Made by a program: the position numbers and the translations under genes. Shown piece after piece: positions 1-6,883 of a stretch of 12,100 bases of DNA (the stretch's first letter is position 1; each line of letters opens with the position of its first letter). The stretch covers positions 1 through 12,100 of the forward strand of contig JACQNT010000201.1 in assembly GCA_016202915.1 (NCBI GenBank), in the 5' to 3' direction. Below the pieces are notes generated by a model. The model searched no databases. It was not told the DNA's origin and saw nothing but the letters and a program-made list of their open reading frames with translations. The stretch comes from Acidobacteriota bacterium. GTDB lineage: Bacteria; Acidobacteriota; Polarisedimenticolia; Gp22-AA2.

Positions 1-132
1 GACCGTCGTCCCGACCGTGATGGCCAGAAGCGCGAGCAGGAACGAGGCCCCGCGCAGGCTCAACGAGCGCAGGAGGAAGCGCGCCGAGGTCCGGACCCGG
101 GAGCCCCGGCGGCCCCGCGTGTCAGAGGCCAC
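1..132 (-). CDS. Second MacB/FtsX-like ABC transporter permease, N-terminal fragment (runs off left edge)
   Basis: Reading leftward from a GTG at 130-132 gives 44 codons that stay open to the window edge. The fragment has a basic, Arg-rich start of about 17 residues, then the string ARFLLRSLSLRGASFLLALL and the beginning of a hydrophobic first helix ending in AITVGTTV. This is the usual N-terminus of a MacB/FtsX-family permease: a cytoplasmic basic segment, then TM1 leading to a large extracytoplasmic domain. The start overlaps the end of the preceding permease gene by 11 bp, and GAGGTG lies about 7 nt upstream as SD, which supports translational coupling. Two such permeases in a row, behind an FTR1 gene, match the paired permeases of the Campylobacter Cj1661/Cj1662 type; they would form a heterodimer with an ATPase. 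The family call rests on a short fragment and on context. Confidence 0.72.
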   Translation of the reverse strand, partial: MASDTRGRRGSRVRTSARFLLRSLSLRGASFLLALLAITVGTTV

Positions 133-1438
133 GGAGCACCTCGAACGGCCGGAAGCGCATGACGCGCCGGGCCGGAGCGATGCACCCGGCGATGGTGATC
201 GCCAGGGCGATCGCCACGGCGACAGGGATGGCGAGCGGCCGGATGGTGACGGGTGAGCCGAACACCGACGCGGAGATGAAGCGCGCCATCGCCGCCCCGG
301 CGCCGGCGCCGAGGAGGCCCCCCAGCAGGCCCAGCGTCGCCGCCTCGGCCAGGAAGAGCCCGACGACGCGCGGCGCTCCCGCGCCCATCGCCTTCAGCAG
401 GCCGATCTCGGCCCGCCTCTCCAGGACGCTGGTCGAGAGGGCGCTCGTGACGGTCAGGGCCGCGCCGACCGCCGCCATCAGGGCGATGAGCGCCATCAGG
501 CCGGAGATCCGGCGGAGGACCTCTCCTTCGCTGATGGCGACCCTGCGGATCACCCGCGCCTCCGCCCCCGGGACGGCGCGCTCCAGCTCGTAAGCGATGG
601 AGGAGGCGAACGGCGTGCACGACCAGCGTTCGAACTCGGCCGGGGGGAGATCCTTCGGGCTCTTTCCGAGCCTCTCGTAGACGGCCGACTCCGGCGTCGT
701 GAGGGCGCGCACCTGGACGCGGGAGACGCGGCCCGGGAGCCCCGCGAGGTCCCAGGCGGTCTCGATCGGCGCCAGGATCGCCTCGTCCTCCTCCCCGCCC
801 GCGCTCAGGATCCCCGCGACGGCCAGGGTCGCGGGCCGGCCGGCGATCTCGACCTCGACGCGCTTCCCGGGACGCAGGCCGAGCGCGCCGGCGAGACCGC
901 GCCCGACGAGGACCTCCGGCGTGGGTTCCACGCCAGCCGGCGCGGCGGGCGTCCGGTCGTCCGGCCAGCGCCCCTCGACGCTCCAGTAGGGGTTCAGGAC
1001 CCGGATCCCGGTCAGGAGAGGAGGAGCGCCGGCGCGCGCCGGGTCGAGCGCCACCGCGCGCTCGAACCAGGTCCCGCGCAGGAGGACGGTCCGGCCGGCG
1101 AACCTCGCCGGCACGTCGAGGGCCGGGGCGAACGCCAGGATATTGTTCTTCCAGAAATTGTCCTTCACCTTCAGGACGTCGGAGGCGTCCAGGTAGGACG
1201 GAACGCGCAGGGCGGAGACGTCCTGGCCTCCTACCACGACCGGCGCCCCGCCCCCCGCCGGCAGCACGACCAGGTTGGCGCCGAACGACTTGAGCTCCAG
1301 GCTCATCTTGTCGCCGATGTCGAGGGCGATGTCGGCGAGCGCCACCGCGGCGGCCGTTCCCAGCGTCACGGCGGCCAGGACGACGGCCTTGCGCCGCTTC
1401 TGGCGGAAAAGGGAGTCGCTGAGGATGCGGAGGAACAC
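122..1438 (-). CDS. MacB/FtsX-family ABC transporter permease of the iron operon
   Basis: The product has 438 residues and starts at a GTG 14 bp after the FTR1 stop, with a G-rich stretch just upstream as a weak SD. A basic N-terminus (RQKRRK, 12-17) precedes TM1 at about 18-38. A large extracytoplasmic MacB-PCD-like domain follows (about 40-305), then three C-terminal helices at about 311-333, 357-385 and 401-422. The short cytoplasmic loop after TM2 (SVLERRAEIGLLKAMGA, 337-353) is the FtsX-family signature that contacts the ATPase. Members of this family usually do not form a substrate channel. They move extracytoplasmic proteins or lipids, or transmit force from cytoplasmic ATP hydrolysis. 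In Campylobacter-type FTR1 clusters two such permeases and an ATPase accompany the iron permease, and that role is inferred here. No ATPase gene is inside the window. The family call is firm; the iron link comes from operon structure. Confidence 0.85.
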   Translation of the reverse strand: MFLRILSDSLFRQKRRKAVVLAAVTLGTAAAVALADIALDIGDKMSLELKSFGANLVVLPAGGGAPVVVGGQDVSALRVPSYLDASDVLKVKDNFWKNNILAFAPALDVPARFAGRTVLLRGTWFERAVALDPARAGAPPLLTGIRVLNPYWSVEGRWPDDRTPAAPAGVEPTPEVLVGRGLAGALGLRPGKRVEVEIAGRPATLAVAGILSAGGEEDEAILAPIETAWDLAGLPGRVSRVQVRALTTPESAVYERLGKSPKDLPPAEFERWSCTPFASSIAYELERAVPGAEARVIRRVAISEGEVLRRISGLMALIALMAAVGAALTVTSALSTSVLERRAEIGLLKAMGAGAPRVVGLFLAEAATLGLLGGLLGAGAGAAMARFISASVFGSPVTIRPLAIPVAVAIALAITIAGCIAPARRVMRFRPFEVLRGL

Positions 1439-1452
1439 GGTGCGCCCCCGGG

Positions 1453-2796
1453 TCAGTCGGCCGGCGGCGAGGGCTCGGCGCCTTCCGCGGCGCGGAAGGC
1501 CTTCGCCTCCGCCCTGAGGTCCTCCACCGCGATGACGAGTTCGTTCCCATCGTCGCGGTGCGCCAGCGGGAGGGGGTTGCAGCCTCCCCCGATCCCGATC
1601 GTCGCCGGGTTGATGTCGGCGGCGCAGGCGAGGCAGACGAGCCGCCCCTTCGTCTCCACGTAGCCGTAGGCGCCGCACACCTGGCAGGCGTCGAACGCGG
1701 GGACCACGCGCGATCCCGATTTCATCACGAAGAAGCGGACGACGGTGCCGTCGATCGGCACGCCGAAACGGTGCAGGTGGCCGTCGTCCAGGCCCGCTTT
1801 CGGGATTCGCACGACGCCGCCCTTCCGGTCGCCGCCCTCGCCGCTGCCCTCGACGCCCCCGGCGCTCCCCTCGATGCCCAGGATCCGCGGCGGGTCGATG
1901 GCGTGCGGCAGGCGCGAGAAGGCGTACGACACGCCGAGCGATCCGATCGCCAGGATGCCGGCCGCGGCGAACAGTCGCCGCCACAGCCGATCGCGCCTCA
2001 TCCCGGCGAGTGCCAGGCGCCGCTCGGGACCCTCCAGGACGAGCGCCGCGGCGGCGCGCCGGCGGTCGCCACTCCCCGGCACGAGGAGGACGATCAACGG
2101 AAGCGCCAGGAGACCTGCGAGGAGGATGACCTCGTTCTTGACGATCGGCCCGAGGATCCGCATCTCGTCCCTGCCGACCGGGATCGCCCCCAGCTCGCCG
2201 AACTCGTGCAGGCCGCCCACGAGAAGCTGCGCCGCCAGGACGAACAGCACGATGGCGGTCACGGTAAAGAACCGCGGCAGATCGACCCGCGCCGTCCCGC
2301 GCACGAAGGAGACGCCGAACAGGATCGCCAGGAGGATCCCTCCGATCCCGCCGAGGAACGTGAAGATCGCCTCGGTGGTCAGGCTGACCGTCGCCAGGAA
2401 CAGGACCGTCTCGATCCCCTCCCGCAGGATCAGCACGAAGGTGAGGCCGAAGAGCCCCGCCGCCACCGCTCCCCTGCGCCGCGCGGCGATCGCCTCCACC
2501 TGCGCCTCGATCCGCTGCTTCAGCCTCCGGGCGACTCTCATCATCCAGACGACCATCGTCGCCACGAAGACGGCGCCGAGGATCATCAGCCAGCCCTCGT
2601 AGGCCTCCTCCGCGATCCCGAGGGCGGCGAACAGCACGGCGCAGGCGAGGCTCGCCGCGATCCCGGCGCCCAGCCCGAGGTAGACCCAGCGCGCCAGCGC
2701 CTCCCGCCCCGTCTTGCGCAGGTAGATGACGATGATCCCGACGACGAGGGCCGCCTCGACCCCCTCCCGGAGCGTCACGATGAGCGACTGGAACAT
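1453..2796 (-). CDS. FTR1-family iron permease fused to a C-terminal FtrD-like (DUF2318) domain
   Basis: The 447-residue product has two parts. Residues 1 to about 240 form an FTR1/EfeU-type permease with hydrophobic helices and both diagnostic REGxE motifs, REGVE (10-14) and REGIE (125-129). In this family the glutamates coordinate iron during transport across the cytoplasmic membrane. After a basic segment and another helix (about 274-294) comes a Gly-rich linker (about 308-328). The hydrophilic domain that follows contains FFVMKSGSRVVPAFDAC, a CQVC pair (371-374), a CLAC pair (388-391) and GGGCNPLPL with Cys406. This is the cysteine pattern of DUF2318/FtrD-like proteins such as Campylobacter Cj1660, which are thought to bind metal or an Fe-S centre. 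No internal start precedes the domain, so the fusion is genuine in the sequence. The ATG lies 3 bp after the fur stop, implying coupled translation. Fe2+ versus Fe3+ specificity cannot be read from the sequence. Confidence 0.92.
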   Translation of the reverse strand: MFQSLIVTLREGVEAALVVGIIVIYLRKTGREALARWVYLGLGAGIAASLACAVLFAALGIAEEAYEGWLMILGAVFVATMVVWMMRVARRLKQRIEAQVEAIAARRRGAVAAGLFGLTFVLILREGIETVLFLATVSLTTEAIFTFLGGIGGILLAILFGVSFVRGTARVDLPRFFTVTAIVLFVLAAQLLVGGLHEFGELGAIPVGRDEMRILGPIVKNEVILLAGLLALPLIVLLVPGSGDRRRAAAALVLEGPERRLALAGMRRDRLWRRLFAAAGILAIGSLGVSYAFSRLPHAIDPPRILGIEGSAGGVEGSGEGGDRKGGVVRIPKAGLDDGHLHRFGVPIDGTVVRFFVMKSGSRVVPAFDACQVCGAYGYVETKGRLVCLACAADINPATIGIGGGCNPLPLAHRDDGNELVIAVEDLRAEAKAFRAAEGAEPSPPAD

Positions 2797-2799
2797 GCG

Positions 2800-3273
2800 C
2801 TACACCCGGTGCGCCTGTGGGTCCGGGCCGCCGGCGCGGGGGCCGCGCCGGCCGGCGCACCCGTCGCAGTACCCCCGGATCTGGTGCGTGTGCCCGGTCA
2901 TGCTGAATCTCTTCCGGCGGCAGACCCTATCTTGAAGACGCTCGATCTCCCGGCTCTCGAACTCGATGATCTTCCCGCACTCCAGGCAGACCATGTGGTC
3001 GTGGTGGTGGCGGCCGACCATCGGCTCGTAGCGGGCCTGCCCCTTCGCCATCTCCAGCTTGTGGACGAGCCCCGACTCGACCAGGTGCGGGAGGGTCCTG
3101 TAGAGCGACGCCCTGGAGACCGTGTGCCCCGCCTTGCGCAGGATTTCCTGGAGATCATCGACGCCGAAATGACCGCGCGCCGCGAGCACCTGCTCCAGGA
3201 TGACCCGCCTCTCGCGGGTCATCTTGAGCCGCTTCCGGGAGAGGTAGTCCGCAAAGCGCGCCGCGGCGTGCAC
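2800..3273 (-). CDS. fur: Fur-family metal-responsive transcriptional regulator
   Basis: The 157-residue cytoplasmic protein has an N-terminal winged helix (about 15-85), with recognition helix SRASLYRTLPHLVESGLV at 53-70. The C-terminal dimerisation and metal domain carries the family hallmark HHHDH (89-93), CLEC (96-99), IIEF (102-105), His128/His130 and a second CxxC (136-139). The two CxxC pairs form the structural zinc site in many family members. The HHHDHMVCLECGKIIEF stretch resembles Fur more than Zur or PerR, but the sequence alone does not prove the metal. The GTG start has GGAGGA three bases upstream and leaves 17 residues before MTRERRVILEQ, a normal length; an ATG start at residue 18 would remove the first helix. 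It is first in the operon with FTR1 and the permeases, so iron-dependent repression of its own operon is likely. The C-terminal tail after 140 is Gly/Arg/Pro-rich and probably disordered. Confidence 0.93.
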   Translation of the reverse strand: MHAAARFADYLSRKRLKMTRERRVILEQVLAARGHFGVDDLQEILRKAGHTVSRASLYRTLPHLVESGLVHKLEMAKGQARYEPMVGRHHHDHMVCLECGKIIEFESREIERLQDRVCRRKRFSMTGHTHQIRGYCDGCAGRRGPRAGGPDPQAHRV

Positions 3274-3306
3274 GGGTCCTCCAACAGATACTGCAACTCA
3301 GTCTCA

Positions 3307-3335
3307 ATTATCGTTCCGCGCCGGCCGCCTGTCAA
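3307..3335 (-). promoter_or_regulatory. Sigma70-type promoter of the fur-FTR1-permease operon
   Basis: On the minus strand a perfect TTGACA (3330-3335) is followed after exactly 17 bp by GATAAT (3307-3312), five of six matches to TATAAT. Transcription would start near 3300, giving a leader of about 27 nt that contains the GGAGGA SD of fur. The GATAAT also resembles a Fur half-site. A loose partner, AGTATC, lies about 15 bp downstream, so Fur autoregulation is plausible, but no good 19-bp Fur box is present. Confidence 0.75.
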
Positions 3336-3527
3336 ACGTGGCCCCGGACGCCGCCGAGACGGGGCCGCCCCGCCGCCTCCGGCGCGGCGCCCCGCGGAGC
3401 GGTCCTCTTGACAGGAAGCAGCTCCCGGCGCACCAGAACCCGGGTCCAATTCCTGTACACTCGAACCGGGGGGATCGGGGCCCGGACCGCACGCGGGAAT
3501 CCACTCGGCCCTCAACAGGAGGCGATC

Positions 3528-3587
3528 ATGCGTTCTTTCAGGATGTGTTCTTTCGGGATGCGCTCTCTGAGGATCGGATCATTGGCG
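3528..3587 (+). repeat. 15-bp tandem repeat at the start of the DUF1028 gene
   Basis: Four consecutive 15-bp units start at 3528, 3543, 3558 and 3573. They encode MRSFR, MCSFG, MRSLR and IGSLA. Units 1 and 2 match at 13 of 15 bases and units 1 and 3 at 12 of 15; the fourth is degenerate. The first three each begin with ATG, so there are three in-frame start codons. Only the first has a properly spaced SD (3517-3522). Confidence 0.85.
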
Positions 3588-4667
3588 GGAGGCGTGCTGC
3601 TCTTCGCGACAACCCTCCCCTCGGACGCCGGAATGGCCCCCGAGGATTTCCTCCACTCGACCTTCTCGATCTGCGCCATCGATCCCGCGACCGGCGAGAG
3701 CGGCGTGGTGGTGACGACGCGCGTTCCCTTCGTCGGCCGGGCCGTTCCGTGGGTCCGGGCCGGCGTCGGCGCCGCGGCCACGCAGGCCTGGACCGTGGTC
3801 GAGTACGGCCGCCAGGGGCTGGACCTGCTCGAGAAGAAAGTCGAGCCGCGGGAGGCGATCGAGCAGCTCCTGGCTGGCGACAAAGGGCGGGAGCGGCGGC
3901 AGATCGGCCTCATCGACATGCAAGGCCGGGCCGCCGCCCACACCGGATCGGAGAACGGCACGTGGGCCGGCAGCCGCCAGGGCCTGAACTACACCGTCCA
4001 GGGGAACATCCTCGTCGGAAGGCAGGTCATCGACGCCGTCGCCGATCACCTCGAATCGACCGCCGCCACCGGCATCCCTCTCGCCGAGCGGTTGATCCTG
4101 GCCCTCGAAGCCGGGCAGAAGACGGGGGGCGACAAGCGCTGGGGTTATGTCCAGTCCGCGGCCATCCGGATCGCCGATCCCCGCGATCCCGGCCGCGGCG
4201 GCGACCACATCAGCGTGTCGATCGACGTCGGCGAGCATCCCGAGCCGGTCCAGGAGATGAAGCGCGTCTACTACACCACCGCCCGCAGGCTCGGCTACCG
4301 TTCATTCTCCGAGATCGAGGGGCCCGACGTGGTCGAGCTGAAGCGCATGCTCCAGGCGACCGGCTACTGGCGGCGGGACGCCGAACCGATCCCCGAGACA
4401 CCCGACCTCGATTTCGACCGCAGTCTGATCCGGAAGGATCCGGCCCGCCTCAGGACCCTCTTTGAGGAGTTCGACAAGCGGGAGGAGGAATTCATGAAGG
4501 CCTACGGCTCCTTCGACGCCGAGACCCGCGACGCCGTCGGCGCCTTCCGCAAGGACCACGGCCTCGACCACGCCGGCAACCCCCGCGGTCTGGTGGACGC
4601 AGCCTTCGTGGAGGCGCTGCGGAAGGCCTACTATTCCAGGGGGCGGGAGCCGGGGCGGCCCGACTGA
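3528..4667 (+). CDS. Secreted DUF1028 (Ntn-hydrolase-fold) protein with C-terminal peptidoglycan-binding-like domain
   Basis: The 379-residue product begins at an ATG with CAGGAGG five bases upstream. A basic N-terminus and hydrophobic core (about 17-30, ending near SDAG) look like a signal peptide, so the mature protein is probably exported. Residues 43 to about 255 follow the DUF1028 pattern: TFSICAIDPATGESGVVV (45-62), PWVRAGVGAAATQAW (74-88), AAAHTG (135-140), VQGNILVG (157-164), LAERLILALEAG (185-196) and GGDKRWGYVQSAAIRI (200-215). DUF1028 is assigned to the Ntn-hydrolase fold; its substrate is unknown. The C-terminal part, about 260-368, contains a segment (DAETRDAVGAFRKDHGLD, 330-347) like the putative peptidoglycan-binding domain often attached to DUF1028. 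The first 20 codons are a tandem repeat, described separately. The gene is divergent from fur across 254 bp and stands 88 bp before the channel gene, which may be co-transcribed. Confidence 0.88.
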   Translation: MRSFRMCSFGMRSLRIGSLAGGVLLFATTLPSDAGMAPEDFLHSTFSICAIDPATGESGVVVTTRVPFVGRAVPWVRAGVGAAATQAWTVVEYGRQGLDLLEKKVEPREAIEQLLAGDKGRERRQIGLIDMQGRAAAHTGSENGTWAGSRQGLNYTVQGNILVGRQVIDAVADHLESTAATGIPLAERLILALEAGQKTGGDKRWGYVQSAAIRIADPRDPGRGGDHISVSIDVGEHPEPVQEMKRVYYTTARRLGYRSFSEIEGPDVVELKRMLQATGYWRRDAEPIPETPDLDFDRSLIRKDPARLRTLFEEFDKREEEFMKAYGSFDAETRDAVGAFRKDHGLDHAGNPRGLVDAAFVEALRKAYYSRGREPGRPD

Positions 4668-4690
4668 GACGTGGAGCATGGGAGGTGGAG

Positions 4691-4729
4691 GGGAACCTCA
4701 TCGCGCGGGCCTCTCTCGTCGTGGTTCCC
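4691..4729 (+). promoter_or_regulatory. Possible stem-loop in the leader of the MscL-type gene
   Basis: GGGAACC (4691-4697) and GGTTCCC (4723-4729) are perfect 7-bp inverted arms around a 25-nt GC-rich loop. They sit between the DUF1028 stop and the channel SD (GGGAGG, 4745-4750). No T-run follows, so it is not an obvious intrinsic terminator. It could be an mRNA leader hairpin or chance in GC-rich DNA. Confidence 0.3.
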
Positions 4730-4755
4730 GAGACGGCGCGAGCAGGGAGGAAACC

Positions 4756-5175
4756 ATGGGCGGATTCAAGGAGTTCCTGATGAAGACCAACGCGCTCGCA
4801 CTGGCCGTGGGGGTCATCATCGGCGGCGCGGTCGGCAAGGTCGTCGCCTCGCTCGTAGGCGACATCCTGATGCCCCCGATCGGGCTGCTCCTGGGGAACG
4901 TCGATTTCAGCAACCTGTTCCTCAACCTGAGCGGCGTCTCCCATGCGACCCTCGAGGAGGCGAAGAAGGCGGGCGCGGCGACGCTCAACTACGGCGCTTT
5001 CATCAACACGGTCGTGGACTTCGGCATCGTGGCGTTCTGCGTCTACGTCATCACGAAGATCGCCATGAAGCCTGCGCCGGCGCCGGCCGGCCCCGCCATG
5101 AAGGAGTGTCCGCTGTGCGGGGAGTCGATCCTGAAGGTCGCGAAGAAGTGCCGCTACTGCACGAGCGCGGTCTGA
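4756..5175 (+). CDS. mscL: Large-conductance mechanosensitive channel (MscL) with C-terminal zinc ribbon
   Basis: The ATG at 4756 has GGGAGGA just upstream and gives 139 residues. The N-terminal helix GGFKEFLMKTNALALAVGV leads into TM1 (about 12-46) with the MscL core IIGGAVGKVVASLVGDILMP (21-40). A periplasmic loop (about 47-80) and TM2 (about 82-103, NTVVDFGIVAFCVYVITK) follow. MscL forms a pentameric pore in the cytoplasmic membrane that opens under tension and releases solutes on hypo-osmotic shock. Instead of the usual Glu/Lys-rich cytoplasmic helix bundle, the protein has an Ala/Pro linker (105-114) and CPLCGESILKVAKKCRYC (118-135), a four-cysteine zinc-ribbon knuckle pair. An earlier in-frame ATG at 4678 would add 26 residues unlike MscL and is rejected. 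The gene ends 27 bp from the oppositely oriented peptidase gene; no terminator is evident between them. Confidence 0.92.
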   Translation: MGGFKEFLMKTNALALAVGVIIGGAVGKVVASLVGDILMPPIGLLLGNVDFSNLFLNLSGVSHATLEEAKKAGAATLNYGAFINTVVDFGIVAFCVYVITKIAMKPAPAPAGPAMKECPLCGESILKVAKKCRYCTSAV

Positions 5176-5202
5176 CGGGCACCGCACTCCCGCGGACGCG
5201 AT

Positions 5203-6837
5203 CTACAGCCGGGTGATCATCGCGAGCCATGCCCGCGCGTCGCCGGCCGCGCGGTTGGTCTCGAAGCGGGCCGCCCGGATGGAGTCGATGCGCCACCCGG
5301 CGCGGAACGCGGCGCGGATCTCGGCCTGCGTGACGCGCCGCGGCCCCTCCGTCCCCGGCTCGTGCTCGCTGAAGCAGAGCATGAAATACCTGCCGCCGGG
5401 CCTCAGGACCGCCGCCAGGCCGCGGACGAAGCGCGGCCGGTCCTCGTCCGGGAAGACGTGGAACATCCCCGAGTCGATGACGCTGTCAAACGTCCGGCCC
5501 AGGCTCTCGAGAGCGCGCGCATCCCCCACCAGGAAGGTGGCCTCGACGCCACTCTCGCGGGCCTTGAGAAGCGCCCTCTCGATGGCGAGCGGCGCGGCGT
5601 CGATCCCCCACACTTCCTGCCCGAGCCCGGCGAGGTACAGGGCATTCTCCCCGGTGCCGCAGCCCACGTCCAGGACGCTTCCCCGGATCGCCCCTTCGGC
5701 GGCCAGACGGACGAACTCCGGCTGCGGCCGCCCGATGTCCCAGGGCGGCGCCCCGCCTGCATAGATGTCCTGGAAGAAGCCGACGCTCCGGGCGCCCGGA
5801 CCACTGCCGGCGGTCGCCTCGTCTATGTGGCGGCGCTCTTCCGCCTCCGCTCCGGGCTCCCAGCGGTCCTCCTCCGCCTCCCAGCGCTCGCGGATGGCGC
5901 ACGACCGGGCGCGGCGGCGGGCGCCGGCGGCCAGAGCCAGCAGGGTGATGCCGGCCCAGAGAGCGCCCGTTCCGGTCAGCGCCGGGACCCAGCGGTAGAG
6001 AAGCAGGCTGCTGCGACGCCACTCGGCCTCGGAGGACGCGAGCGATGCGCCGGTCGCCGCCTCCCAGGCCTCGGGGAACGGGCGGCCCGCCGCCTCGCGC
6101 ACGATGTCGTGCACGACCCCCGGGCCGTGCCGCCGCACGGTCCAGGTCAGGAAGTCGAACGACGCCGCGTAGGCGGCGCGCGCCCGCTCCTCCGACGCGT
6201 CGAACGCCGCGTCGAGCTCCCCCAGCTCCGGGAGCCGCCGTGTCAGAAGCGACGAGGACCAGACGACCATGTCCCGCAGCCCCCAGGAGCGCTCCAGGCC
6301 GGTCGCTACCCCTTCCTCGAACCAGCGAGGCAGGACGCCGCGCGCCGCGTCGAAGAGGAGCATGTGCGTCGCCTCGTGCGTCAGAACCGACGCCAGGTCG
6401 CTGTAAGGGTAGCGGTCGGCCCGCGCGACCCGGATGCCGCCCACGCGCCGGTGCGGCAGCAGGAAGCCGGCCGCCCACGGCGGCGCCGCCGCATCGAGGG
6501 CGGCGATCTCCCGATCCTCCGGGCGCCCCGGCGGGATGAGGAGGATGCGGTACGGCCCGGCCGGCCGCACGCCCAGCGAGGACTCGAGCCGCGGGAGGAG
6601 CGCCGCCGCCCGGCCCGCCAGCGCCTCGAGGTGGACCCGCAGCGCCCGCGGCGCCTCGATCGCGCAGGCGCCGACCTGGACGCGGAGCCGTTCGAGAGGG
6701 GGCCGCTCGCCCTCGCCCGCTGTCTGCGTCCCGACCGCGGACCGTCCCGCCACCAGGAAGAGCACGGCGACCCCCGTAGCGGCGAAAGCCAGAGTCCATT
6801 CGGGAACCGCCGACCGGGGTATTCCACACGCCCGCAT
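5203..6837 (-). CDS. Membrane protein fusing a gluzincin (HExxH) peptidase domain to a SAM-dependent methyltransferase
   Basis: The 544-residue open frame has two unrelated enzyme parts. After a hydrophobic N-terminal segment (about 15-31, signal or anchor) comes a peptidase-MA-like domain with HEATH (154-158) and downstream WFEEG (172-176); the His pair and a Glu would bind zinc. A second hydrophobic helix (about 286-305) is followed by RRRAR and a charged linker to about 345, which by the positive-inside rule places the C-terminus in the cytoplasm. Residues 354-544 form a class I methyltransferase with FFQDIYAGGAPPWDIGRPQP (354-373), SAM motif I VLDVGCGTGENALYL (388-402), GID (411-413), GDA (438-440) and LRPGG (478-482). 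No ATG or other plausible start lies in frame just before the methyltransferase. Substrates are unknown. ATG 6837 is preferred over ATG 6885, which overlaps the divergent CheR start and adds 16 non-signal-like residues. A fusion by sequencing error would need an indel; the frame itself is unbroken. Confidence 0.83.
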   Translation of the reverse strand: MRACGIPRSAVPEWTLAFAATGVAVLFLVAGRSAVGTQTAGEGERPPLERLRVQVGACAIEAPRALRVHLEALAGRAAALLPRLESSLGVRPAGPYRILLIPPGRPEDREIAALDAAAPPWAAGFLLPHRRVGGIRVARADRYPYSDLASVLTHEATHMLLFDAARGVLPRWFEEGVATGLERSWGLRDMVVWSSSLLTRRLPELGELDAAFDASEERARAAYAASFDFLTWTVRRHGPGVVHDIVREAAGRPFPEAWEAATGASLASSEAEWRRSSLLLYRWVPALTGTGALWAGITLLALAAGARRRARSCAIRERWEAEEDRWEPGAEAEERRHIDEATAGSGPGARSVGFFQDIYAGGAPPWDIGRPQPEFVRLAAEGAIRGSVLDVGCGTGENALYLAGLGQEVWGIDAAPLAIERALLKARESGVEATFLVGDARALESLGRTFDSVIDSGMFHVFPDEDRPRFVRGLAAVLRPGGRYFMLCFSEHEPGTEGPRRVTQAEIRAAFRAGWRIDSIRAARFETNRAAGDARAWLAMITRL

Positions 6838-6883
6838 GGGAGCATCATAGCGCGCCGGGACACCCGGCCCGCGAGGAGCAGTC

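Noticed and set aside
122..2860. A single 912-codon open frame on the minus strand spanning the FTR1 and permease genes
   Set aside because: Only its last 438 codons look like a protein (the permease). The upstream part is an Arg/Pro-rich out-of-frame reading of the FTR1 gene, which has its own clear frame and stop at 1453.
1558..3411. A 617-codon plus-strand frame across the FTR1/fur region, and a 799-codon plus-strand frame at 5362-7761
   Set aside because: Both are low-complexity Asp/Arg/Pro-rich shadows of well-supported genes on other frames; no domain motif and no fitting start site.
3408..3413. A perfect TTGACA upstream of the DUF1028 gene
   Set aside because: Nothing like a -10 box lies 16-18 bp downstream. 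The nearby TACACT (3456-3461) lacks a -35 partner at proper distance. The two cannot be paired, so no promoter is called.
5176..5202. Bidirectional terminator between the convergent mscL and peptidase-methyltransferase genes
   Set aside because: The 27-bp gap has no convincing stem followed by a T-run on either strand.
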